DNA of 64,000 bases from contig JAAYEQ010000012.1 in the NCBI GenBank assembly GCA_012728655.1, positions 1 to 64,000 on the forward strand, in the 5' to 3' direction. The DNA comes from Syntrophomonadaceae bacterium. GTDB taxonomy: Bacteria; Bacillota; Syntrophomonadia; Syntrophomonadales; DTU052. Both the position numbers and the translations under genes were made by a program. Below the pieces are notes generated by a model, which saw nothing but the letters and a program-made list of their open reading frames with translations, was not told where the DNA came from and did not search any database. Shown piece after piece: positions 27,793-37,464 of the stretch. How positions within the stretch are numbered: the first letter of the stretch is position 1; every line of letters begins with the position of its first letter.

Positions 27793-28866
27793 TTAATCCA
27801 CCTGTTTCAGTTTCTCCGCCTGATCATGGGTAATCAAGGCGTTGATGATCTCTTCCAGGTCACCTTCCAGCACGGCATCCAGTTTGTGCAGGGTCAGTCC
27901 GATGCGGTGGTCGGTAACCCGGCCCTGGGGGTAGTTGTAGGTCCTGATTCTCTCGCTCCGGTCTCCGGTCCCGACCATCCCCCTGCGGGCATCTGCGATC
28001 TCGGCCTCTTTTTCCGCCTTGGTCATCTCCAGAAGGCGGGATCTTAAGACCCGCATAGCCTTCTCTTTGTTTTTGTGCTGCGACTTCTCATCCTGACAGG
28101 TTACGACCAATCCGCTCGGGATATGAGTTATCCGTACCGCCGATTGGGTGGTATTCACCGACTGTCCTCCCGGTCCGCTGGAACAATAAAGGTCTATGCG
28201 CAGATCGTTGGGGTTGATTTCCACCTCAACCTCTTCCGCCTCCGGCAGGACTGCAACCGTAGCCGCCGAGGTGTGGATCCTTCCTCCGGACTCGGTTACC
28301 GGTATCCGCTGGACCCGGTGGACTCCCGATTCGTACTTTAACCGGCTGTAGGCACCCTTGCCCTCAATCACAAAGATGATCTCTTTAAATCCGTTAAGAT
28401 CGGAATAACTGACATCCATTATATCCGTCTTCCAACCCTGCTTTTCTGCGTAACGGGAATACATCCTAAAAAGTGTGGCCGCAAATAAAGCCGCCTCTTC
28501 ACCGCCAGTCCCGGCGCGGATCTCCATGATAACATTCTTGTCATCATTAGGATCCTTTGGCAGCAGCAGCAGCTGAAGCGTCCTTTCCAACTCCGCTTTC
28601 CGCTCCCGGTTTTCATCAAGCTCCTGCTCCACCAACTCCCGGAAATCCGACTCGAGGCTCTCCCCCAGAAGGCTCTCGGCTTCTTCGATGTTGTTCAGGA
28701 CCTGTTTGTAGTCGCGATAGGTGTTAACGATATCGGTTAAATCGGACAATGCCTTGCTCAGTTTCTGGTACCGGGAAAGATCCGCTACCGTTTCCGGCTG
28801 CGACAGCATTTCGGAAAGTTCTTGATACTTTTCTTCCAGACCCTTTAGTTTTTCAAACATGGTCAT
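27793..28866 (-). CDS. prfA: Peptide chain release factor 1
   Basis: Reads UAA and UAG stop codons and triggers peptide release. The 357 residues contain the catalytic [16 protein letters not shown] segment (GGQ) and a release factor 1-type codon-recognition region near [15 protein letters not shown]. No programmed-frameshift signature (as in release factor 2) is present. Coupled to prmC, which is encoded next. Confidence 0.97.
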   Translation of the reverse strand: MTMFEKLKGLEEKYQELSEMLSQPETVADLSRYQKLSKALSDLTDIVNTYRDYKQVLNNIEEAESLLGESLESDFRELVEQELDENRERKAELERTLQLLLLPKDPNDDKNVIMEIRAGTGGEEAALFAATLFRMYSRYAEKQGWKTDIMDVSYSDLNGFKEIIFVIEGKGAYSRLKYESGVHRVQRIPVTESGGRIHTSAATVAVLPEAEEVEVEINPNDLRIDLYCSSGPGGQSVNTTQSAVRITHIPSGLVVTCQDEKSQHKNKEKAMRVLRSRLLEMTKAEKEAEIADARRGMVGTGDRSERIRTYNYPQGRVTDHRIGLTLHKLDAVLEGDLEEIINALITHDQAEKLKQVD

Positions 28867-28879
28867 CCCTCGTCCATTA

Positions 28880-29743
28880 CTAATCGGTAGTAGGTACGAC
28901 TGCCTTTAAGGCCTCCAGGGCCACTTCCATCTGCGCCTCGTCAGGCTCGGCGGTGGTAAGCTTTTGTAACCACAAGCCCGGCGTCATCAGGCATATTGCC
29001 CAGGGCCGGTCTGCGTGGCGGCTGGTCAACTTAATCAATTCATAACCGAGGCCCGCAACCACCGGCAATACCGCCAACCGCGACAGCACGCGCCACCAGA
29101 GTGAGCCCTCCCCCAACGCTGCGAATACAATAATGGACAAGATCATAACCAGCAGCAAAAAACTCGTTCCACAGCGCGGGTGCAGGATGGATTGATCCCT
29201 GGCGTTTTCTACACTGAGCGGGTACCCGGCTTCCAGGGTGTGAATGACCTTGTGCTCGGCCCCGTGATACATGAATACCCTCTTTATATCCTCAATATAG
29301 GATATGGCTATTATATAACCCAGGAATATAAGTATCCGGAGTATGCCCTCAACCAGGTTCTGAGCCCAAACCCCGCCGATTATATCCCGGGTGTAATGCA
29401 CCACCCCGGTGGGTACAACCAGAAACAATACTATAGCCAGCACCGCAGCTATGACACCGGTCCAAAATATCTCGGCATCGGTAAGCGGTTCCTCTTCTTC
29501 CGTCAAAACTGCCGACCGGTTCAGGCTTCTAACCCCGATTATCAGCGAGTCGATAAGCACCACTGTGCCGCGTATAAATGGCAAACTCAGGAATCGGTTT
29601 CTCTTCCACGGGGGGTCTTGGGGCTGAGTCTCGACTACGATCTCCCCGTCCGGCTTGCGCACCGCCACTGCCACCGAACTGGGCCCCCTCATCATCACTC
29701 CCTCGATAACGGCCTGGCCTCCATACTGGAAATTGGACCCCAT
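28880..29743 (-). CDS. yqhQ: YqhQ/DUF1385 membrane protein
   Basis: The 287 residues match the DUF1385 family by its motifs: [14 protein letters not shown] (8-21), a charged cytoplasmic part, [13 protein letters not shown] with a histidine pair (near 170), and [12 protein letters not shown] (near 189). About four or five hydrophobic helices follow. The function is unknown in all bacteria I know of, and the conserved H and C residues suggest metal binding. AGGAG precedes the ATG. The yqhQ-prfA-prmC order is common in Clostridia. Confidence 0.88.
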   Translation of the reverse strand: MGSNFQYGGQAVIEGVMMRGPSSVAVAVRKPDGEIVVETQPQDPPWKRNRFLSLPFIRGTVVLIDSLIIGVRSLNRSAVLTEEEEPLTDAEIFWTGVIAAVLAIVLFLVVPTGVVHYTRDIIGGVWAQNLVEGILRILIFLGYIIAISYIEDIKRVFMYHGAEHKVIHTLEAGYPLSVENARDQSILHPRCGTSFLLLVMILSIIVFAALGEGSLWWRVLSRLAVLPVVAGLGYELIKLTSRHADRPWAICLMTPGLWLQKLTTAEPDEAQMEVALEALKAVVPTTD

Positions 29744-29758
29744 ACACTTTCTCCTAAG

Positions 29759-29788
29759 AAAAATAGCAGAGTTAACTCTGCTATTTTT
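29759..29788. terminator. Palindromic terminator after rpmE
   Basis: A perfect 30-base palindrome, aaaaatagcagag-ttaa-ctctgctattttt, gives a 13-bp stem whose A/T flanks supply a U-tract on either strand. It overlaps the rpmE stop codon (29787-29789) and makes rpmE monocistronic. Confidence 0.88.
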
Positions 29789-29990
29789 ATTTCATCCCGT
29801 ACTTTCTCTTGAATGTCTCCACCCTGCCGCCTTTGTCTACTATTCTCGTCCTGCTTCCGGTATAAAACGGGTGACACTTTGAACAGACCTCGACCCTAAG
29901 ATTCTCCTTGGTAGACCCGGTTTCAAAGCTGTTGCCGCATGCGCAGGTCACCGTCGTCCGAAAGTATGGGGGATGTATATTATCTTTCAC
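29787..29990 (-). CDS. rpmE: Ribosomal protein L31
   Basis: Large-subunit ribosomal protein. From the GTG at 29990 (GAGGTG 6 bases upstream) it has 67 residues, starting KDNIHPPYF. It keeps the zinc-type cysteines (CACG and [10 protein letters not shown]), so this is the zinc-containing C+ form rather than the zinc-free paralogue. It has its own promoter (30031-30059) and terminator. Confidence 0.94.
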   Translation of the reverse strand: MKDNIHPPYFRTTVTCACGNSFETGSTKENLRVEVCSKCHPFYTGSRTRIVDKGGRVETFKRKYGMK

Positions 29991-30030
29991 GGTTCTCACC
30001 TCTTCCTATCCTCAAATTGCCGCGAGGATT

Positions 30031-30059
30031 ATTATATCAATTTGCCGCTTAAAAAACAA
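30031..30059 (-). promoter_or_regulatory. Sigma-A promoter of rpmE
   Basis: Minus strand: -35 TTGTTT (30054-30059), 17-base spacer, perfect -10 TATAAT (30031-30036). It lies 41 bases before the GTG start. Confidence 0.7.
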
Positions 30060-30186
30060 TAATTATGAAAAAGCACGATATTTAGCTTCCTCTTTCAGCG
30101 TTACGGTGAAAGGTCCCGGAACAAACTCATCTGGAGCCCTCATTATTCCGCTTTAAGGTACTGAACAGACTTAAGATATACCACCC

Positions 30187-30203
30187 CCGCCATGCTCAGG
30201 CGG
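30187..30203 (-). other. Small hairpin over the radical SAM gene stop codon
   Basis: Stem ccgcc / ggcgg with a 7-base loop that contains the TGA (30196-30198). The gap from here to the rpmE promoter shows no gene. Confidence 0.45.
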
Positions 30204-31494
30204 TCGTGCCGTCGATCAGGCCTTTTCCCCGGCGGGCCGGGTGGGTATAGGAAGCCACCCGGATTCCCTCCTGTTGAAAGATGTCTATCATCCGCCGGAT
30301 TCCCAGCGTTTCTGAACGAAGGGGTATCCGTTCAAAGAATAAGTCGGGGTCAATATTGAGGTTTCGCAGTTGGATCATATGAACCCCGGTATTGTGAACC
30401 AACCGGATAACCGCCTCCACCTGTTCTTCCGAATCGGTAAACCCGGGGATGGCAAGGAGGTTGAGCGATGCATAAACCCCGTTGTCCCGAGCATAGGACA
30501 GGGAACGCTCAACATCGCGAAAACGGTACCCTGTTGGCCGGTGATAGGCCAGATAGTCTTCTTCCCGGGCTGACAGGAGGGTAACCCGGATGGCATCCAG
30601 CCCGGCGTCCACCAGCTTTTTAATCCCCTCGGTGTAACCCGCATTGGTGTTGATGTTGATGCAACCCCGGTCGGTAATCCCCCTCACCCTTTGGATGGCC
30701 GCAGCAATCAGGTCGGCATTAAGCGCCGGTTCGCCCTCACAGCCCTGGCCAAAACTGATAATAGCTTCCGGAGCCGCTTCCAGATGATAACCGGCCACCT
30801 CCACCACCTCTTCCACGGTCGGCGTGAATTTCAACCTTTCCTGGGGTGAGGAAACCGAGGTATGTCCGCGCGAAATACACCCCAGGCAACGGGCATTGCA
30901 CCGGGGGGTAGTCGGTATTCCGCCCTCCCAGCGCCGATAAAAAATATTCTGGGCGGTGAAACATGAATAGTGCAGACTGCAGTAGGCCAACTGGCGCAGG
31001 ATGCGGTTGTGGGGAAACTGTTCCAGCCGGGACTCAACCGTCTGCTCCAAGTCCGGGGTGTTATACTGCTCGGGATGCCATTTGCGGTGTTCGTCGGTCG
31101 GTATCGCCGCCGCCATCACCCTGTTTTTCATCCCCGCCACCGCCGTGTAACCTAGAATCGGGACCTCGGCCGTGTCCCGGGGAGAAACGGTGGCCGGCAG
31201 GAGAGTCCGGGTGAACCCCTGGGGCAGGAGACAGGCCAAAGCTACCGCCGGAGCTCCCCGCGGGGTCTTTTCTCGGCAGTTCACCTTATTATCACGGTCT
31301 ATTCCCACCGGATAGTGTCCGGGAACCATAACTAAAGAACCGCCTGCAGGCAACGGTATCAGGTCTTCCGCTTCCGCTTCCACCCATTGCCGCCCGCTTC
31401 GCCCCAGGAAGACCAGGTCCTTGTCCTCCCATATCCTGCCGTTCCGGTCCGAATACAGAGTACTGAACATTACCATGGCTCTATAATACAACAA
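30196..31494 (-). CDS. Radical SAM protein of unknown function
   Basis: The 432 residues carry the radical SAM [4Fe-4S] motif CNARCLGC (C199, C203, C206), the glycine-rich segment IISFGQGCEGEP (near 243) and the TIM-barrel half that follows (INTNAG, LDAIRVTLLSA). The first ~190 residues are an uncharacterised extension with three further cysteines (C73, C88, C172; C178 nearby). The start is unsure (TTG at 31494, or ATG at 31476 or 31470; none with an ideal ribosome site). The substrate is unknown. Position next to the M23 peptidase and rho gives no clear clue. Confidence 0.75.
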   Translation of the reverse strand: MLYYRAMVMFSTLYSDRNGRIWEDKDLVFLGRSGRQWVEAEAEDLIPLPAGGSLVMVPGHYPVGIDRDNKVNCREKTPRGAPAVALACLLPQGFTRTLLPATVSPRDTAEVPILGYTAVAGMKNRVMAAAIPTDEHRKWHPEQYNTPDLEQTVESRLEQFPHNRILRQLAYCSLHYSCFTAQNIFYRRWEGGIPTTPRCNARCLGCISRGHTSVSSPQERLKFTPTVEEVVEVAGYHLEAAPEAIISFGQGCEGEPALNADLIAAAIQRVRGITDRGCININTNAGYTEGIKKLVDAGLDAIRVTLLSAREEDYLAYHRPTGYRFRDVERSLSYARDNGVYASLNLLAIPGFTDSEEQVEAVIRLVHNTGVHMIQLRNLNIDPDLFFERIPLRSETLGIRRMIDIFQQEGIRVASYTHPARRGKGLIDGTTA

Positions 31495-31543
31495 GTCCCC
31501 CGGTCAGGAAAACCACGGGACCTGCTGGACCATAGGACGGTGG

Positions 31544-32389
31544 TTACCGCAAGTATTCAATGGGGTTCAACGTTTCCCCGTTGTAGTTGATCTGGAAATG
31601 CAGGTGCGGTCCGGTAGTGCGCCCGGTTACTCCGACCAGGGCAATGACCTGCCCCTTCTTGACCTCCTGCCCCGCTTTTACCATGTTCTTTGAGTTGTGG
31701 GCATACAGGGTCTCCATGCCGTTGGTATGCCGGATGATTACCGTCTTGCCATAAACCGATTTGCTGCCGGAAAAGACCACAACCCCGGCCTGGGCCGCCC
31801 GGACAGGGGTTCCAACCGAACAGGCAATATCCAATCCATGATGAAACTCACCCTTCCTCCAACCGTATCCGGAAGTGATTTTTCCAAATACCGGCCAGGC
31901 AAAAAGACCGCGAAAACCTCGAGAAGGTTGAGCCATCGCTGGAGTTGTCAGACCGGAAGGGGAGGGAATCTTTATCATTTCGCCTACTCGCAATAAAGAG
32001 GGATTCTTGATCTGTGTATTGGCGGCAATCAGTTGATCGAGGCTAACCTGGTACATGCGTGCGATTTTCCACATGCTTTCTCCGGCCTTTACCCGGTGCA
32101 GCCTCTGCCGGTCTCCCGGTATATCCAGATACTGTCCCTCCAGTATGACGCTGTCGGCTTCCAGGTTGTTCATGGCCATGATCATGCCTGCGTCCAAACC
32201 CATGGACCGGGCTATCTCCGACAGCGTGTCACCTTTCTGCACCAGGTACCTTCGAACCAGGCTATCGCTGGTAACTGACAGCATGCTGGGCACAAAACTG
32301 TCTTCAGACCATCCTGCAATTACCGACGACGGCCAGGTGGTCAGAACAAACGCCGCCAGTATTACCAGCAACATGGTCCTTTTCGCCAT
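31544..32389 (-). CDS. LysM and M23 peptidase protein (cell-wall endopeptidase)
   Basis: Secreted wall hydrolase. From the ATG at 32389 (AAGGTGG upstream) 281 residues: signal peptide (about 1-26, MAKRTMLLVILAAFVLTT), two LysM domains (YLVQKGDTLSEIARSMGLD and HRVKAGESMWKIARMYQVS) and a C-terminal M23 LytM-type peptidase domain with zinc ligands HHGLDIA (H and D) and HLHF, plus the LYAH motif. It is complete. Possible roles are vegetative cell separation or spore cortex; the sequence does not decide. Confidence 0.92.
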   Translation of the reverse strand: MAKRTMLLVILAAFVLTTWPSSVIAGWSEDSFVPSMLSVTSDSLVRRYLVQKGDTLSEIARSMGLDAGMIMAMNNLEADSVILEGQYLDIPGDRQRLHRVKAGESMWKIARMYQVSLDQLIAANTQIKNPSLLRVGEMIKIPSPSGLTTPAMAQPSRGFRGLFAWPVFGKITSGYGWRKGEFHHGLDIACSVGTPVRAAQAGVVVFSGSKSVYGKTVIIRHTNGMETLYAHNSKNMVKAGQEVKKGQVIALVGVTGRTTGPHLHFQINYNGETLNPIEYLR

Positions 32390-32472
32390 TATTACCACCT
32401 TCAGCAAAATTAGGGTCAATCAGCCCTATTTTTGCCAAGGTTGGTTCCTTTTATTCTCTTTTCTTCGGGTCA

Positions 32473-33726
32473 TTACTCAGAAAATATAATAGGTGCCACC
32501 CGCAGCAGGTCTCCGTTTGACTTGGTCTTGCGAAGGGTTTCGATCATAACTTCCATCGTCTCTACCGTCCCATAGTTTGCAAACATCCGGCGCAGGTTCC
32601 AGTTCAACTCCAATTCCTCTTTGGTCATCAGCAGTTCTTCCTTCCTGGTCCCGGAACGTTTAAGATCTATCGCCGGAAACAGCCTTCTCTCAGCCAGCCG
32701 GCGATCCAGAACCAGTTCCCAGTTGCCGGTACCCTTAAATTCTTCAAATATCACCTCATCCATCCGGGAGCCGGTTTCAACCAGGGCGGTGGCCAGAATG
32801 GTGAGGCTTCCCCCTTCTTCGATGTTGCGAGCGGCTCCGAAAAACCTTTTTGGTTTATGGAGGGCGGCCGGATCCAGTCCACCCGACAAGGTTCGGCCGC
32901 TCTGCGGCACTACCAAATTGTGAGCCCGAGCCAGCCGGGTCAAGCTGTCCAGCAGGATGACCACATCCTGTTTGTGTTCCACCAGCCGTTTGGCCCTCTC
33001 CAGAACCATATCCGCGACCTTGACATGGTTTTCCGGCGGCTCGTCGAAGGTGGAACCGGTAACCTCGGCATTGACTGAACGCTGCATATCGGTTACCTCT
33101 TCCGGACGCTCGTCAATGAGCAGGATCATCAATTCCACCTCGGGATGGTTCGCGGTTATGGCATTGGCAATCTTCTGCAGCAAAACCGTCTTTCCGGCCT
33201 TGGGCGGTGCAACAATCAGGCCTCGCTGGCCTTTGCCCACCGGACAGACCAGATCGATCATACGGGTGCCCAGTTCGCTGGACTCTGTCTCCAGGCGGAT
33301 CCTCTCGTTGGGGTGCAGGGGAGTCAGGGCATCAAAATAAATCCGCTTCGAAGCTTCATCCGGCGTGAAGCCGTTAACCGATTCCACCTTGAGCAAAGCA
33401 AAAAACCGTTCATTATCTTTGGGCGGTCTCACCTGGCCGGCTACTTTGTCTCCTGTTTTTAAGTCAAACTTGCGGATCTGGGAAGGTGAAACATAGATGT
33501 CATCCTGGCTGGGAACATAGCCAAAGGGCCTTAGAAATCCATAGCCGTCCGGTAATACCTCTAAAATTCCCGATGCCTCCAACAGTTCGTTGGAGTGGGT
33601 AAGGGCTTTCATGATTTCGAAAACCAACTCTTTTTTGCGGAGCTTGTAAAAACCGACCAGGTTCAACTCCTTGGCGATCTGGTACAGCTCCACCATGGTT
33701 TTGTTCTCCAGGTCTGCAAGGTTCAA
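32473..33726 (-). CDS. rho: Transcription termination factor Rho
   Basis: Hexameric RNA helicase that ends untranslated transcripts. The 417 residues have the N-terminal helix bundle ([25 protein letters not shown]), an OSB RNA-binding domain, Walker A APPKAGKT, the [13 protein letters not shown] segment (Walker B) and the Q-loop region [19 protein letters not shown]. It starts at TTG with AGGAGG 8 bases upstream. A long untranslated leader precedes it. Confidence 0.97.
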   Translation of the reverse strand: MNLADLENKTMVELYQIAKELNLVGFYKLRKKELVFEIMKALTHSNELLEASGILEVLPDGYGFLRPFGYVPSQDDIYVSPSQIRKFDLKTGDKVAGQVRPPKDNERFFALLKVESVNGFTPDEASKRIYFDALTPLHPNERIRLETESSELGTRMIDLVCPVGKGQRGLIVAPPKAGKTVLLQKIANAITANHPEVELMILLIDERPEEVTDMQRSVNAEVTGSTFDEPPENHVKVADMVLERAKRLVEHKQDVVILLDSLTRLARAHNLVVPQSGRTLSGGLDPAALHKPKRFFGAARNIEEGGSLTILATALVETGSRMDEVIFEEFKGTGNWELVLDRRLAERRLFPAIDLKRSGTRKEELLMTKEELELNWNLRRMFANYGTVETMEVMIETLRKTKSNGDLLRVAPIIFSE

Positions 33727-34101
33727 GCAAGTTTCCTCCTCTCTTGGGTACGGTTATTTTCGAGTCTGTTATATCTGTCGGCTTTGACCTGCGGTACAGC
33801 GCCGATATCCAGAGTCGACCACACGGTTACACATTAACCCCTCCCTGAACCGAAGCGGTATCGGTTTTGGAATCCGATGCCAAAATACACCCTGATTATC
33901 CAATTCCTTTCTTTTGGGGCAATTACAGAATGAGGTTATCGCATAATCGGCACCGATAGATTTCGATAGGATCGTGGCAACTCAGAATAGATTCTCACCA
34001 ACAATACTCCCTGCTATACTCGGTTACAAAGGCAAGAGGGCTCACCGTAAAGGTATGCCAAAACCACAGGTCGGAGATAAGATTGTAAAATGAGAACCGG
34101 G
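33727..34101 (-). promoter_or_regulatory. Long leader of rho (about 370 bases, no gene)
   Basis: Between rho and the glpX terminator I see no open reading frame with a ribosome site on either strand. The region contains several short inverted repeats (for example ggctcacc-gtaaa-ggtatgcc near 34039-34060, and accg...cggt near 33848-33865). In other bacteria rho is autoregulated through its leader, so this may be such a region. I found no recognisable riboswitch motif. Confidence 0.35.
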
Positions 34102-34125
34102 GCGGAAACCCCGAAGGATTTCCGC
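34102..34125 (-). terminator. UUCG hairpin terminator after glpX
   Basis: Minus strand: a 10-bp stem (gcggaaatcc / gggtttccgc, one T-G pair) closed by a TTCG tetraloop, followed after a few bases by a moderate T-run (gttctcatttta). It lies 56 bases after the glpX stop. Confidence 0.6.
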
Positions 34126-34181
34126 TGCAGGAATAAATGGCGTTTCTACGCCGACTGATTTCTCCTTTGCCGTTATTTGTT

Positions 34182-35165
34182 TTAAATGCGAATCTTTATC
34201 TTATTATCCTTGAAAAGAGGCTTTTTATCAAGGTGGTGTATGGCCCGGATATACCTTATCGTTCCCGAAAGGCCCCTCATTACCAGGGTGTGGGTTTCTG
34301 CCCGGCCCGCAAAATACCGGACCCCACGCAGAAGATCGCCATCGGTTATCCCGGTGGCGGAAAAGAAAACATCCTCCGATTTAATCAAGTCATCGATGGT
34401 CAGTATTTGGTTGATGTCGTTTATGCCCATGGATTTTGCACGCTCAATCTCGCTTTCATCTTCGGGCCAGAGTCTCCCCTGAAAATCTCCGCCCATACAG
34501 CGCAGGGCGGCTGCCGATATAACGCCTTCCGGTGCACCTCCGATTCCCATCAGGATATCGACGCCTGAATCCTCATAAGCCGCGGCCACGGCCGGAGATA
34601 CGTCCCCGTCGGATATGAGCTTGATCCGGCTGCCCGTACTCCGCACTTCTTCTATCAGCTGCTGATGCCGGGGCCGGTCCAGAATAACCACGGTCACTTC
34701 ACGGATGGACTTCCCCAGGGCTTTGGCCACTTCGTGAAGGTTCTCCCTGACCGGTGCCTCCAGGCTGACCCTGCCCTTGCACCGCGGACCGACAGCAATC
34801 TTTTCCATATACATATCGGGGGCGTGCAGCAGAGCCCCCCGGGGAGCCACCGCCAAAACCGACAGGGCCCCGGTTCCGCCTTTGGCCACGATATTGGTTC
34901 CCTCCAGGGGATCAACCGCCACATCCACCAAAGGAGGCACTCCCATGCCTACTTTTTCTCCGATGTAGAGCATGGGGGCTTCATCCATTTCCCCTTCCCC
35001 AATAACTACAATTCCGTCAAACTGAACCGTGTCAAACATGACGCGCATGGCGGTAACCGCGGCATCATCCGCGGCTTCCTTGTCTCCGCGTCCCAACCAG
35101 CGGGCTGCAGCCAGTGCAGCCGCTTCGGTAACTCGAGCCAATTCTAATGCCAATTCCCTCTCCAC
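34182..35165 (-). CDS. glpX: Fructose-1,6-bisphosphatase class II
   Basis: Gluconeogenic phosphatase of the GlpX/inositol-monophosphatase fold. The product of about 327 residues holds the metal-binding IGEGEMDEAPMLYIGE segment and the DPLEGTN motif, followed by GGTGALSVLAVAP. The frame opens at GTG 35174, but AGGAG spacing favours the GTG at 35165 (or the TTG just before it). It forms a cluster with fsa and fba, as in Bacillus subtilis (where murAB sits between; it is absent here). Confidence 0.95.
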   Translation of the reverse strand: MERELALELARVTEAAALAAARWLGRGDKEAADDAAVTAMRVMFDTVQFDGIVVIGEGEMDEAPMLYIGEKVGMGVPPLVDVAVDPLEGTNIVAKGGTGALSVLAVAPRGALLHAPDMYMEKIAVGPRCKGRVSLEAPVRENLHEVAKALGKSIREVTVVILDRPRHQQLIEEVRSTGSRIKLISDGDVSPAVAAAYEDSGVDILMGIGGAPEGVISAAALRCMGGDFQGRLWPEDESEIERAKSMGINDINQILTIDDLIKSEDVFFSATGITDGDLLRGVRYFAGRAETHTLVMRGLSGTIRYIRAIHHLDKKPLFKDNKIKIRI

Positions 35166-35186
35166 CAAACACACTCCTATCAGATC

Positions 35187-35831
35187 TTAACCTAACAGCT
35201 TCTTCCCATCCTCAACAAACTTTTCTATCCCCAAATCGGTCAGGGGATGCCTGATCATGGCTTTAATAACCTTATAAGGTATGGTGGCAATGTGAGCCCC
35301 AATTTTGGCCGCTTCGACAACGTGCATCGGGTGCCTGATGCTGGCGGCAATAACCTCGGTATCCACTGCATACTGATCGAGGATGTTCACTATCTCCGCC
35401 AAAACATGGAGGCCATCGTTTCCGGCATCATCAAGCCTCCCCACAAAAGGACTGATATAGCTGGCTCCGGCTCTGACCGCCAGCAGGGCCTGATTGGCGG
35501 AGAACACCAGAGTGGCATTGGTCCTGATTCCCCTCTGGGACAGGTATTTTATCGCTCTCAAACCGTCTTCACACAACGGGATTTTTACCACCACATTGGG
35601 ATGAATGCCGGCCAAGGCCTCGCCTTCATTAATCATTTCATTGTAAGTTACCCCCAGGGGTTCGGCATTAACCGGGCCGTCAACAATTTCACAGATCTGC
35701 CGCACCATCTGGTGAAAATCGCCCTTCTCCTTGGCCACCAGGGTGGGATTGGTGGTAACCCCGGCTAAAAACCCCAGATCGTTGATTTCACGAATCTCTT
35801 CAATGTTGGCCGAATCGATGAATATCTTCAT
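35187..35831 (-). CDS. fsa: Fructose-6-phosphate aldolase/transaldolase
   Basis: Single-domain transaldolase of about 214 residues. The Schiff-base lysine is in VVVKIPLCEDG (near 86), with the family N-terminus KIFIDSANIEEIREI and the TTNPTLVAKE motif. The ATG at 35831 has AGGAGG 5 bases upstream; the open frame extends six codons further. It sits between fba and glpX, so it likely serves the pentose-phosphate side of this sugar-phosphate cluster; FSA and transaldolase activity cannot be separated here. Confidence 0.92.
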   Translation of the reverse strand: MKIFIDSANIEEIREINDLGFLAGVTTNPTLVAKEKGDFHQMVRQICEIVDGPVNAEPLGVTYNEMINEGEALAGIHPNVVVKIPLCEDGLRAIKYLSQRGIRTNATLVFSANQALLAVRAGASYISPFVGRLDDAGNDGLHVLAEIVNILDQYAVDTEVIAASIRHPMHVVEAAKIGAHIATIPYKVIKAMIRHPLTDLGIEKFVEDGKKLLG

Positions 35832-35958
35832 AGTATCCTCCTGCTGCATGTTTAATGATCTTGTGACGGGAACAAAGGTTTAATAAAACGGGTGCTGTTG
35901 GCGACGGTATGCTGCAGGCAACCACGTCCGGCGGATTGAACCCCGCCTTCTGTTGGGG

Positions 35959-36807
35959 CTAAGCCTTTCCGGAGCTGCCAAACAGCCTTATCTTCTCACG
36001 AATGAGCTCAACCGCAGCCTCCCTGGCCGGTCCCAACAGCTTGCGCGGGTCAATTTCGGCGGGATTTTTGTCCATCTCCTGTTTTAGCCGGGCGACAAAG
36101 GCCTCTCTAATATTGGTGTCAATATTGACCTTTCGTACCCCCAGACTGATGGCTTTGGTAATCGACTCATCCGGCACCCCGGAAGATCCGTGCAGAACAA
36201 TAGGTATATTCACCAATGACCGGATCTTCTCCAGGCGTTCAAAATCCAGTTTGGGCTCGCCTTTATACTGTCCGTGAGCGGTGCCTATAGCCACCGCCAG
36301 GGCATCCACTCCGGTTTCTCTCACAAAAATCTCGGCTTCATAGGGATCGGTAAAAAGGCTTTCTTTGACACTGATATCATCTTCGGTACCCCCGATCTTG
36401 CCCAGTTCGGCTTCTACCGATACATTGATGGGGCGGGCGATTTCAACCACCTTTTTGGTTATGGCAATATTCTCTTCCAGGGGTAATTGGGAACCGTCAA
36501 ACATTACCGAACTAAAGCCCCCCCGGATGCACCTCACCACCTGTTCAAAACTGGTCCCGTGGTCCAGGTGAAGCGCAATAGGAACCCGCGCATTCTCAGC
36601 GGCTATTCTTACCATACCGATTATGTAATCCAAACCGGCGTACTTTATCGCCCCCTGGCTGGCCTGCATTATAACCGGAGCCTGTTCTTTCTCCGCAGCT
36701 ATGGCAATCGCCTGTACTATTTCCATGTTGTTGGCGTTGAAAGCCCCTACAGCGTATTTTCCTTCCTCCGCTTTAGCCAACAGTTCCTTCATCGGTACCA
36801 GTGCCAT
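35959..36807 (-). CDS. fba: Fructose-bisphosphate aldolase class II
   Basis: Zinc-dependent aldolase of glycolysis/gluconeogenesis. From the ATG at 36807 (GGAGG 7 bases upstream) 282 residues. Motifs are NANNMEIVQAI, the zinc ligands in LHLDHGTSFEQ, EAELGKIGGTEDD, and HGSSGVPDE with a further histidine near the C-terminal side. The downstream 127-base gap contains only a weak hairpin (cccc / gggg). Confidence 0.96.
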   Translation of the reverse strand: MALVPMKELLAKAEEGKYAVGAFNANNMEIVQAIAIAAEKEQAPVIMQASQGAIKYAGLDYIIGMVRIAAENARVPIALHLDHGTSFEQVVRCIRGGFSSVMFDGSQLPLEENIAITKKVVEIARPINVSVEAELGKIGGTEDDISVKESLFTDPYEAEIFVRETGVDALAVAIGTAHGQYKGEPKLDFERLEKIRSLVNIPIVLHGSSGVPDESITKAISLGVRKVNIDTNIREAFVARLKQEMDKNPAEIDPRKLLGPAREAAVELIREKIRLFGSSGKA

Positions 36808-36979
36808 GGTTTTCCTCCTTTTCACCCCAGTTGCTGAATATTTAAATGCCGGCCGTCAATCCGAGCATCTTGGCCCTGCTGCCATTATTGCCCTTTCGGA
36901 CTCCTTGCTGCGCCCTTAAATCTATTTTACCAGGTCGTTTTTATGATAACCATAATTAAATCCCGGTTTTGGGACTTGT

Positions 36980-37354
36980 TTACTCAACCGTGTTTTGCTC
37001 CAGTACCTCCCGCACCAGGTTCCTTAAATCTATTATGTCAAACGGCTTGATAATATACTTTTTAACCCCGACTTTCAAGGCCTTTTGTACAATCTCCATC
37101 TCCCCGTAAGCAGTCATCATTATAATCGGTATGTTGCGGTCATACTTCATGATTTCCTCCGATGCCTCCAGACCATTCATATTGGGCATCTTCATATCCA
37201 TGAGCACAACATCAGGGGTATTGGCCTTCACCTTCTCGATGCTGTCACGGCCGTCAACCGCCACATTAACCTCGTAACCCTCTTTTTTGAACAACTCTTC
37301 CAACAGGCGCCGGACTCCTTTTTGATCATCGACCACCAGTACCCTGTACCCCAT
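36980..37354 (-). CDS. spo0F: Spo0F, sporulation phosphorelay response regulator
   Basis: Single receiver domain that passes phosphate from sensor kinases to Spo0B in initiating sporulation. From the ATG at 37354 it has 124 residues, equal to Bacillus subtilis Spo0F. The acidic pocket is D9/D10 (VVDDQKGVR), the phosphoacceptor is D53 (LMDMKMP), with T81 and K103 (KPFD). A near-consensus sigma-H promoter lies upstream and fba follows, both as in Bacillus. Other CheY-like receivers are less likely given length, DDQ.G.R signature and context. Confidence 0.92.
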   Translation of the reverse strand: MGYRVLVVDDQKGVRRLLEELFKKEGYEVNVAVDGRDSIEKVKANTPDVVLMDMKMPNMNGLEASEEIMKYDRNIPIIMMTAYGEMEIVQKALKVGVKKYIIKPFDIIDLRNLVREVLEQNTVE

Positions 37355-37391
37355 TCCTTCATACCTCCAGCAGCATTGGTGATACTCTAAC

Positions 37392-37420
37392 AGATTCAAT
37401 AATTGTATTTAATTTCCTTC
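37392..37420 (-). promoter_or_regulatory. Sigma-H promoter of spo0F
   Basis: Minus strand: -35 GAAGGAAAT (37412-37420), 11-base spacer, -10 ATTGAATCT (37392-37400). The consensus RnAGGAwWW / RnnGAATww with 11-12 spacing is met at all but one position. Spo0F is a known sigma-H gene in Bacillus. Confidence 0.78.
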
Positions 37421-37464
37421 TCTGCCGGTAAAATTATTTGACGCCGTTGCATGGTCGCTTTCGG

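Noticed and set aside
34010..34135. A riboswitch in the glpX-rho gap on the plus strand
   Set aside because: Short stems exist, but no consensus of a known class is seen and no plus-strand gene follows.
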